Below are positions 1 through 5,368 of a stretch of 5,368 nt of DNA, one piece after another (within the stretch, counting starts at the first letter, position 1; the number at the start of each line of letters is the position of its first letter). Location of the stretch: assembly GCA_946531785.1 (NCBI GenBank), contig CAMNAT010000174.1, positions 1 through 5,368 on the forward strand, read 5' to 3'. A model generated the notes under the pieces. The model was not told the DNA's origin and made no database searches. It saw only the letters and a list, made by a program, of their open reading frames with translations. A program made the translations under genes and the position numbers. The stretch comes from an uncultured Oscillospiraceae bacterium (lineage in GTDB: Bacteria > Bacillota > Clostridia > UBA1381).

Positions 1-509
1 CTGATAGAGCGGTGCTAACGGATTATGTTGTTCCCAATTTTAAGCATGAAAAGAGTAACTGGACTAAGATGACATCAGGCTTTAAGGGTGTGTACTATTA
101 TTCAACACGCAGCGGCGGAGGCGCGGCTGAATCGCTCTACAGCATAAAGGTGGAAAGCCTTACCGTTTCGGATGAGCCTGCAGAGGAAAATGTTGTTATC
201 AGCAGCATCTCCGTAAATGGGAATGAGGTAAAAAGTCTTTCTGAGCTGCACAAAGGAGACATGCTGGAGGTTGAGATCAACGATACGAGCTCAGCTTTAA
301 AAGATAAGACGCTTTATCTGTTGGTTGCGGGCTTTATGAACAGCAGATTTAAGAATGTCTCTACTGCATCAAAGCTTGCAGATTCGTCAGGTACAATAAA
401 GCTGACAAGCGGCGCGATCGATACTGATAGTATTGATGAAATAAGAGTAATGCTCTGGGACGGTTTAGATACATTGATTCCGCTGACACCGTTTGTTCAG
501 ATAAAGTAA
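1..509 (+). CDS. C-terminal part of a secreted multidomain protein (5' truncated by window edge)
   Basis: The reading frame is open from the first full codon (base 3) to a TAA stop at 507-509, giving about 168 visible residues. A GTG at 12 could be read as a start, but it has no ribosome binding site or signal peptide, so I treat the gene as continuing upstream. Two parts are visible. The first ~55 residues (W-T-K-M-T-S-G-F-K-G-V-Y-Y-Y, then Y-S-I-K-V-E-S-L-T-V) look like the last strands of a beta-sandwich or carbohydrate-binding-type module. After a short acidic linker (DEPAEEN), a ~100-residue beta domain begins at VVISSISVNG and ends with IRVMLWDGLDTLIPLTPF. This 'W-D-x-L-x-T-L-x-P-L' ending resembles the C-terminal module of many clostridial secreted glycan-active proteins; that resemblance is from memory. 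The catalytic part, if any, is outside the window. It lies 51 bases upstream of the next gene on the same strand, with no convincing terminator between, so it is probably in the same operon. The family is not certain. Confidence 0.75.
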   Translation, partial: DRAVLTDYVVPNFKHEKSNWTKMTSGFKGVYYYSTRSGGGAAESLYSIKVESLTVSDEPAEENVVISSISVNGNEVKSLSELHKGDMLEVEINDTSSALKDKTLYLLVAGFMNSRFKNVSTASKLADSSGTIKLTSGAIDTDSIDEIRVMLWDGLDTLIPLTPFVQIK

Positions 510-549
510 CATCGAAATCATATGTGATAAAAAGTTTTGCAGTTATTTT

Positions 550-555
550 AGGAGG
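550..555 (+). promoter_or_regulatory. Shine-Dalgarno site for the 561 start
   Basis: A perfect AGGAGG lies 5 bases upstream of the ATG at 561. It fixes the start of the SLH protein gene and predicts strong translation initiation independent of the upstream gene. Confidence 0.9.
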
Positions 556-560
556 AAGTC

Positions 561-2216
561 ATGCGAAAAACTATTTTTACTGCAGCGTTATTGCTGCTGA
601 CGGCTTTGTCTGCGGAAGCTTCTGTTACGGAGCTCAGCATAGAAAAGGATCAGAGCAGCAATTTAATAAAAATAAGTGGGTCGGCATCACCGAATGAAAG
701 TGTAGGCGTTCAGATACTGCCGGGCGATATATCTATATCCGAGTTTGCCGAATCGGATGTTAAAAATGATATCGTTACATTTGTATATGAAGATAAGGCG
801 GACAGTAACGGCGGTTTCTCTTTTGACGCAGTAATAAAAAAAAGCGGCTCCTACAAGCTGTACACAGCATCTGAGGATGTTAATGTTCCTGTAAGGGTAA
901 CGGATTTTGTCTTTTACACATCGGATGAATATGCAAAGAAAATTGCTCTGCTCAACAATGCCGGCAGTGAGTCGGAATTTATAAATACAGCACTTGAATA
1001 TAAAGAAGTGTTCGGCTTTACCGAAACTACAGCTGATACAGCGGATATCAAAGACACTCTGACACTTATGTATAAAGAACTTGGCGGAAAAAAGCTTGAC
1101 CAGGATTCGTATAGCAGCAATAATTATTTATACAGAAATGCATACGCGGTCGTAGCTCTTAATAAAAAGAAGCTTGATGATATTTATCCAAACATAAAAA
1201 ATATAATTGAGGAAGATGCTACGCTAAAAAAGTATTGGGAGCAATATATTACAGACACGGATCGTGAAAAGTATCTTTCCAATAAGATAAGCGGAAAGGC
1301 TATTGAGAGTATAGACCGGCTGAAATCAAGAATAAAAGAAGGTCTTATTCTGACCGCGACCCGATATCCGAACGGCTACATGAGTCTGAAGGGACTATAC
1401 AGTGATTATAAGGATATACTTGGTTTGTCTTCGGTATCCTCGGACAGCTCTGTATACAGCGCTTTGGCGTCAAAGGATTATGCAGATATTGCCGATCTGA
1501 GAAATGCATATAACAGTGCTGCAGCAGGCTCCGGAGGTTCGGGAGGCTCCGGCGGAGGAGGCGGAGGCGGAGGCGGCTCATCCTCTTCATCCGGTGGCGG
1601 GACAAAGATCAGCTCCACAAGTCCTATCAACTCAGTAGAAGTTATACAGGAAGCCGCTGCTACTGATCCCATAGACTTAAAATTCCTAGATCTGACAACA
1701 TACGAATGGGCATATCCGTCTATTTCACGCTTGTTTAAAGAAGGAATAATAGACGGCATTTCAGACCAGCAGTTTGCGCCTTCAAAGCAGGTAAAAAGAG
1801 AAGAGTTTGTAAAAATGATCGTTTGCGCAATGCGGCTTGAGCAGGCCGATGGTGATGCGTTTGAGGATGTCGCTTCAGGGGCATGGTATGCACCGTATGT
1901 TTACGCTGCATATAATAATAGCGTTGTCAACGGCATATCACAAAGTGAATTCGGTGTATCATTGGATATATCAAGGCAGGATATGGCGTGCATGATATAT
2001 AACGCTATAAAACTAAGAGGATATGAACCCGCAACAGCCGAGATCGTTTTTGACGATAAGGACAGCATTTCAGATTATGCACAGGAAGCTGTCGCGCAGC
2101 TTGTATCATTGGAGATTATAAACGGAATTGATGATAACAGATTTGCTCCGAAGGAGAATGCAACAAGAGCTCAGGCGGCAGTAATAATCGATAGAGCGCT
2201 TCAATATTTGAGATGA
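561..2216 (+). CDS. Secreted S-layer homology protein: Ig-like domain, helical repeats, Gly/Ser linker, three C-terminal SLH repeats
   Basis: The 551-residue protein is predicted to be exported and held non-covalently on the cell wall. Residues 1-20 are a signal peptide (MRK, hydrophobic ALLLLTALSA, cleavage probably after AEA at 20). Residues ~22-118 form an Ig-like beta domain (IKISGSASPNESVGVQIL; D-S-N-G-G-F-S-F; G-S-Y-K-L-Y). Residues ~122-321 are predicted mostly helical and contain two diverged units that share EYKEVFGF (146-153) and DYKDILGL (282-289). Residues 323-347 are a Gly/Ser linker. Three SLH repeats follow, at about 374-424, 433-485 and 496-550. Their ITRAE-equivalent motifs are VKREE, ISRQD and ATRAQ, so the key Arg is kept in all three. 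SLH trimers are known in other species to bind pyruvylated secondary cell-wall polymers. I see no catalytic domain, so a structural, binding or display role is likely. The start is fixed by AGGAGG at 550-555. The stop codon is 4 bases before the next possible start, suggesting co-translation. Confidence 0.92.
   Translation: MRKTIFTAALLLLTALSAEASVTELSIEKDQSSNLIKISGSASPNESVGVQILPGDISISEFAESDVKNDIVTFVYEDKADSNGGFSFDAVIKKSGSYKLYTASEDVNVPVRVTDFVFYTSDEYAKKIALLNNAGSESEFINTALEYKEVFGFTETTADTADIKDTLTLMYKELGGKKLDQDSYSSNNYLYRNAYAVVALNKKKLDDIYPNIKNIIEEDATLKKYWEQYITDTDREKYLSNKISGKAIESIDRLKSRIKEGLILTATRYPNGYMSLKGLYSDYKDILGLSSVSSDSSVYSALASKDYADIADLRNAYNSAAAGSGGSGGSGGGGGGGGGSSSSSGGGTKISSTSPINSVEVIQEAAATDPIDLKFLDLTTYEWAYPSISRLFKEGIIDGISDQQFAPSKQVKREEFVKMIVCAMRLEQADGDAFEDVASGAWYAPYVYAAYNNSVVNGISQSEFGVSLDISRQDMACMIYNAIKLRGYEPATAEIVFDDKDSISDYAQEAVAQLVSLEIINGIDDNRFAPKENATRAQAAVIIDRALQYLR
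1527..1601 (+). repeat. Low-complexity Gly/Ser linker coding tract with GGC/GGA microsatellite core
   Basis: This in-frame tract encodes a 25-residue linker: three GSG-type units, nine consecutive Gly codons (1551-1577), five Ser, then three Gly. The nine Gly codons use only GGC and GGA, which makes the DNA a near-perfect GGAGGC hexamer repeat and a local GC peak in an otherwise AT-leaning gene. At the protein level it is a flexible spacer between the helical region and the SLH anchor. Length changes in multiples of 3 would keep the frame. Confidence 0.9.
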
Positions 2217-2228
2217 ACATATGAAAGG
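2210..2228 (+). promoter_or_regulatory. Two weak overlapping ribosome-binding candidates for the next gene; one includes the upstream stop codon
   Basis: GAGATGA at 2210-2216 matches the extended anti-SD complement GAGGTGA at six of seven positions and would serve the ATG at 2221. It contains the TGA stop of the preceding gene. AAGG at 2225-2228 would serve the in-frame ATG at 2239 in the same register as the downstream gene's strong site. Neither is strong, so translational coupling from the upstream gene is plausible. The start cannot be decided from the sequence alone. Confidence 0.4.
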
Positions 2229-4773
2229 GCGTACCAATATGAATAGCACGAGTTTTTTAAAAAAAATAATATCGGCATTGTTATGCTTCTCTATGTTATG
2301 TGGATTCCCTGCCATCACAGGTTCGGCTGCCACGGTGCGTTTGGATAAATATGAAATGATCGATATGTTCAAGCATTTAGGCATGATGGGCGACGACTAT
2401 GACAGCGTAACGATAGAATGGAGTAAGCCTGTTACAAGGGCAGAATTTGCATTTCATGCAGCTAATGTTCTGAAAAGAGGTTATTCAAGCAGTGAATTGT
2501 ATTATCATGATATATCTAAACAGCATTGGGCATCAGCAAGCATTTCAACGCTTGTTGAGTGCGGGCTGTTAGAGGTCAACCCGGAAAAGATGTTTTATCC
2601 CGAGGATATAGTTACTGCTGATGATGCAGCCCGTGTTATAGTAAGAGCATTAGGTTACAGATTTGAGCTTAATGATTTTGAGAACAATAAACCGATCAAT
2701 ATAGCGGATAGAATAGGGATAACAAAAGGAGTATCAAATCGGGACGCGTTGACTTTTTCTGATGTATGTACAATGCTTTACAACGCGTTGATCACAGAGG
2801 TCATGGAGTCATCATCCGCAACGGGTAATAAGCTCGAATATAAGAACAGCGGTAATATTTATCTGGAAACCGAGTATAAAATATCCTATAAAAAAGGCAT
2901 TGTTGAGGGGTATGATGGAATATCGGCCAACGGAGCAAATGTTGGACTCAATATGGCTATGATCTCCGGAGATGAGTGTCAGGCAGGCGATATTGATCTT
3001 ACCGACCTGATCGGCTGCACCGTGGTATATTTATATGATCATTCCGATGGTGACGACTCAAAAAAGCTTATATGGGTAAATAAAAGAGATACCGAGGAAC
3101 TGACACTGTATTACGCTGAAAATGAAATAAGCTTTGATCCGTCGGATTATAAGCTGACTTATTATGAGGCGGACACGAACAAAAAAAAGAGTATCAAGAT
3201 AAGCAAAACAGTCGATGTGATATACAACGATGAATATGTTTTTCATGGGATCGAGGATCTTATAAACGGAGATATGTATTCCGCAAAATTCATAAAAGGA
3301 ACACATGAAAGTGAATATTCAAAGATTATCCTGAGCGGCTATAGAGATATTGTGGTCAGCTCCGTTGATACTGTAAATGAAGGAGTCTATGACAGGATCA
3401 CAAAGGAATTCCTCTCGTTTAGTGTTGTAAGCAGACTGGATATCATTAATCGGGATGGATCCCGAATGGATTTTGATGATCTGAAGATAGGCGATGTTTT
3501 AAGCGTATATACTTCTCAGTCAGGCTCAAGAGTGAAAATACTCGTATCGGACACTGTCATCAGCGGTCAGATCAATAAACAGTATATTGAAAATGGATTC
3601 GAGCGTATGACAATAAACGGCACTGAGTATATAGGAGCCGGAAAAGGCAGCTATTGGGAAGGACTGTCCAATCTTTTCGTGAATGTGTATCTTGACGCAA
3701 ACGGACGCATTGCTTTTGTTGAACGAGGCTCTCAGCACGGGAACCTGGCATTTCTGATCAAGGCATATCATGAGGATTGGGAGGAAAGGCTAAAGGTAAG
3801 ATTGTTTAAGACTGACGGACAGATCGTAGAATGCGAATGTGTCGAAAATCTTAGGATAGATAATACGAAGTTCAATGATGCGAAGGCCGCATTCAATGCC
3901 ATGGGCGGCAGCAGCTTTACTTCTACGCTTATCTTGTATAAAACTAACTCTGAGGGCTTGATCACTAATATATATATGCCGAGCAAGTCATCAAATGCCA
4001 ATTTAAAGCTTTTGCAGGACAAGGTGTCCGGCACATACAGATCCACAGGCAGGATAGGAAGGAAAGCTTTTATAAATAATAGTACGCTTATTTTCGGCAT
4101 TCCGAAAAATCCAAGGAGTGCAGAGTATAAGGATTTTGAGATCCTTTCAAAAAGCAACATGGTCGGTGATCAGGGATATACATATTCAACATATACCACA
4201 TCTGATGAGGTTGGATATGAAGAAATAATGGTTCTGCATAACTATGAATATAAGGAATCAGGTTCAAAGGGAATGCTGCTAACCAAGGTGTATGAAGGGA
4301 TAAATCAGGATAATGAACCCATTTATTGTTTAGAGGGTTATGACGGAAGCAATCTTATATCTTTAAAATGTGATACATCCTGCTCCTTGTCCAATGTATA
4401 TATCGGGAACTATATTACATATGAGGTCAAAAAGGATAATAGCGTTGCGACTATAAATGTGCGATGTGATTATGAGCATGATATAAAACCGATCCAGACA
4501 AATCTGCATCAGACGACCGCCTTTTCATCGGGATATGTCAATGATGTTATAGGCGAGATCGTAAGGATCGGAGATTCATCGGGAGCTGATTTTGATGCCG
4601 CATATAATTTTGAAAGCAAAATCCCTGTTGTAGTATTTAATACTGAGACAAAGAAAGCGAGGATCGGCGGTATAGCAGATCTGAAGACCTATAAGCAAAA
4701 CGGTGAGGACTGCTCGTTCGTGTTTACTCATGTTAAGGGCGGTGTATCAACGGTTTATGTGGTTTACGAGTAA
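2221..4773 (+). CDS. Large secreted protein with N-terminal SLH-like repeats and repeated small beta modules
   Basis: The 850-residue protein (844 if it starts at the in-frame ATG at 2239) has a signal peptide: KK at 14-15, hydrophobic IISALLCFSMLCGF, cleavage probably after GSA-A at 36-37. SLH-like repeats follow. The first (~44-85) ends in a canonical VTRAEF motif. The second (~94-147, YYHDISKQHWASASISTL) has VTADDA in its place, and the third (~162-190) has LTFSDV, so the binding Arg is missing in both. From ~210 to the end I see no known enzyme domain. The region is predicted beta-rich and built of recurring units with a short 'hydrophobic-Tyr/Phe-x-x-x-x-Gly/Asn-x-hydrophobic' strand pair: 268-286, 424-444, 486-500, 570-586, 730-747 and 803-815. 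This is best read as a surface structural or binding protein. It directly follows another SLH protein with a 4-base gap (22 bases for the 2239 start). There is no lipobox despite Cys22 and Cys27 in the signal peptide. The function is unknown. Confidence 0.9.
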   Translation: MKGRTNMNSTSFLKKIISALLCFSMLCGFPAITGSAATVRLDKYEMIDMFKHLGMMGDDYDSVTIEWSKPVTRAEFAFHAANVLKRGYSSSELYYHDISKQHWASASISTLVECGLLEVNPEKMFYPEDIVTADDAARVIVRALGYRFELNDFENNKPINIADRIGITKGVSNRDALTFSDVCTMLYNALITEVMESSSATGNKLEYKNSGNIYLETEYKISYKKGIVEGYDGISANGANVGLNMAMISGDECQAGDIDLTDLIGCTVVYLYDHSDGDDSKKLIWVNKRDTEELTLYYAENEISFDPSDYKLTYYEADTNKKKSIKISKTVDVIYNDEYVFHGIEDLINGDMYSAKFIKGTHESEYSKIILSGYRDIVVSSVDTVNEGVYDRITKEFLSFSVVSRLDIINRDGSRMDFDDLKIGDVLSVYTSQSGSRVKILVSDTVISGQINKQYIENGFERMTINGTEYIGAGKGSYWEGLSNLFVNVYLDANGRIAFVERGSQHGNLAFLIKAYHEDWEERLKVRLFKTDGQIVECECVENLRIDNTKFNDAKAAFNAMGGSSFTSTLILYKTNSEGLITNIYMPSKSSNANLKLLQDKVSGTYRSTGRIGRKAFINNSTLIFGIPKNPRSAEYKDFEILSKSNMVGDQGYTYSTYTTSDEVGYEEIMVLHNYEYKESGSKGMLLTKVYEGINQDNEPIYCLEGYDGSNLISLKCDTSCSLSNVYIGNYITYEVKKDNSVATINVRCDYEHDIKPIQTNLHQTTAFSSGYVNDVIGEIVRIGDSSGADFDAAYNFESKIPVVVFNTETKKARIGGIADLKTYKQNGEDCSFVFTHVKGGVSTVYVVYE

Positions 4774-4780
4774 ATAAGTG

Positions 4781-4803
4781 AAGCATAAAGTCTTTTCATG
4801 CTT
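4781..4803 (+). terminator. Weak hairpin in the 59-base intergenic gap (possible attenuator or RNA-processing stem)
   Basis: AAGCATAAA (4781-4789) can pair with TTT-C-ATGCTT (4794-4803), giving nine base pairs with one bulged C at 4797 and a GTCT loop. Only two pairs are G-C and the following bases are TTAT, not a long T-run. It is therefore a poor intrinsic terminator, and read-through to the next gene is likely. It might modestly reduce downstream expression or stabilise the upstream message. Confidence 0.3.
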
Positions 4804-4818
4804 TTATAGAGTGACGGG

Positions 4819-4825
4819 AAGGAGG
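4819..4825 (+). promoter_or_regulatory. Shine-Dalgarno site for the 4833 start
   Basis: AAGGAGG lies 7 bases upstream of the ATG at 4833. This near-ideal site is the main reason for choosing that start for the gene that runs off the window. Confidence 0.9.
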
Positions 4826-4832
4826 GAGTATC

Positions 4833-5368
4833 ATGCAGACTGAAAAAATCATAACAATAACCGATAATAAATATCATTACACAGCAGGCTATTATGTAAC
4901 AAATAAATGGATCGACAACGATACATTAGTCGGAGTGCGTGCGGTTGATGAAAAAATGAAGTCGGTCAATGAGCTCGTTAAGATATCACTTGCAGATGGA
5001 AGCATTGATGTTATCGAACGCGGAGTCACATACAGCACCTTTGCGGATGTAAGGAATAATAAGCTGTACTATTGTAATACGACAGGAATAATAGAGCTTG
5101 ATCTTAAGAATAATTCAAAAAGATGTGTATGCGAAACAGATGCAGGGTATCTCCATATGACGAAGGATGGCTTGTATGCGTCAGTGTTCACATCGACAGA
5201 GGGTGTTTTAGGCAGGTATTACAGAGTCAATATAAGGACGGGGGAAATCGAAAAGCTTTTTGAAAAAAGCTTTCCTGAGCCGTTTGATGTGGCAAATCAT
5301 CTTATGATCTCACCAACCGATAAGGATATGTTCTTTTTCGCTCATGAGGGAGATACAAGATACATAAC
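4833..5368 (+). CDS. Oligogalacturonate lyase-like beta-propeller protein (PL22 type), 3' truncated by window edge
   Basis: The frame is open from the ATG at 4833 to the window end with no stop, giving 178 residues of an expected ~400. The N-terminus (MQTEKIITITDNKYHYTAGY) has no signal peptide or membrane segment, so the protein is predicted cytoplasmic. The sequence shows repeated beta-propeller blade strands (VNELVKISLADGSIDVI; LYYCNTTGIIELDLKNN; GRYYRVNIRTGEIEKLF). Near the break it has NHLMISPTDKDM (155-166) followed by FFFAHEGD (167-174). The 'SPTD-x-D-[hydrophobic]-F-x-HEG' pattern is what I recall from family PL22 oligogalacturonate lyases, where conserved His residues serve in catalysis and metal binding. 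Those enzymes cleave unsaturated or saturated digalacturonate in the cytosol to 4-deoxy-5-hexosulose uronate, feeding the KDG pathway. The remaining metal-binding His/Gln residues would lie beyond the window. The alternative is a generic TolB/PD40-like propeller without lyase activity. Confidence 0.8.
   Translation, partial: MQTEKIITITDNKYHYTAGYYVTNKWIDNDTLVGVRAVDEKMKSVNELVKISLADGSIDVIERGVTYSTFADVRNNKLYYCNTTGIIELDLKNNSKRCVCETDAGYLHMTKDGLYASVFTSTEGVLGRYYRVNIRTGEIEKLFEKSFPEPFDVANHLMISPTDKDMFFFAHEGDTRYI

Noticed and set aside
2..10. GATAGAGCG shared between the window start and 2190-2198, considered as a repeat or attachment site
   Set aside because: A 9-base match within coding sequence, without extension or associated mobile genes, is expected by chance.
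12..14. GTG as the true start of the first gene
   Set aside because: There is no SD sequence before it, the frame is open to the window edge, and the protein begins in mid-domain without a signal peptide.
517..528. Small dyad ATCATATGTGAT in the gap before the 561 gene, considered as an operator
   Set aside because: It has only four clean base pairs per arm and no adjacent convincing promoter hexamers, so it could easily occur by chance in AT-rich DNA.
914..1120. Minus-strand open frame of 68 codons
   Set aside because: It lies wholly inside the SLH protein gene on the other strand, has no ribosome binding site or domain, and is a compositional shadow.
1345..1759. Two overlapping minus-strand frames rich in Arg or in Pro
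   Set aside because: Their composition is just the reverse complement of the GGC/GGA glycine tract. The poly-Pro and Arg/Leu runs are artefacts of that repeat.
2284..2304. Possible lipoprotein signal (Cys22 and Cys27 of the large protein)
   Set aside because: The residues before each Cys (SALL-C, SML-C) do not fit a lipobox, which needs a small residue at -1. A normal signal peptidase I site (GSAA) follows.
2106..2384. Minus-strand frame across the junction of the two SLH genes
   Set aside because: It overlaps the C-terminal SLH coding region and the signal peptide of the next gene, both strongly supported. It has no recognisable domain.
3768..4160. Minus-strand frame of 130 codons inside the large beta-module gene
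   Set aside because: It looks hydrophobic, but is antisense to beta-strand coding with good protein-level patterning on the + strand, and lacks a ribosome binding site.

Overview
The window reads as one co-directional, operon-like cluster on the + strand of an anaerobic Gram-positive (Bacillota, class Clostridia) bacterium. Support for this comes from moderately AT-rich coding with frequent AGA and ATA codons, strong AGGAGG-type ribosome binding sites, S-layer homology (SLH) repeats, and a long Gly/Ser linker of the kind found in clostridial cell-surface proteins. A pectin-degrading gut clostridium (Monoglobus-like) would fit the gene content, but that placement is inference from memory, not shown by the sequence.

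Layout: (1) 1-509 is the 3' end of a gene whose start lies upstream. It looks like the C-terminus of a secreted multidomain protein, with the end of a beta-sandwich-like module followed by a small beta domain carrying a WDGLDTLIPL motif. (2) 561-2216 is a complete secreted protein with a signal peptide, an Ig-like beta domain, two diverged helical repeat units, a poly-Gly/Ser linker and three C-terminal SLH repeats. No catalytic domain is recognisable. (3) 2221-4773 (alternative start 2239) is a complete large secreted protein with the reverse architecture: N-terminal SLH-like repeats, the last two diverged, then about 650 residues of repeated small beta modules with no recognised enzyme fold. 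(4) 4833 to the window end is the 5' part of a signal-peptide-less beta-propeller protein, matching the oligogalacturonate lyase (PL22) type by its SPTDKDM...FFFAHEG motif. It runs off the window without a stop codon.

How they may work together: two proteins predicted to be anchored to the cell wall by SLH repeats sit beside a putative cytoplasmic enzyme of pectin-oligomer catabolism. The simplest reading is a polysaccharide (probably pectin) utilisation locus, in which surface proteins bind or organise extracellular steps and the lyase handles imported oligogalacturonides. The enzymatic link rests on one partial gene. The two SLH proteins have no demonstrated substrate. No RNA genes, mobile elements, CRISPR arrays or long gene-free stretches were seen; the gaps between genes are only 51, 4 and 59 bases.
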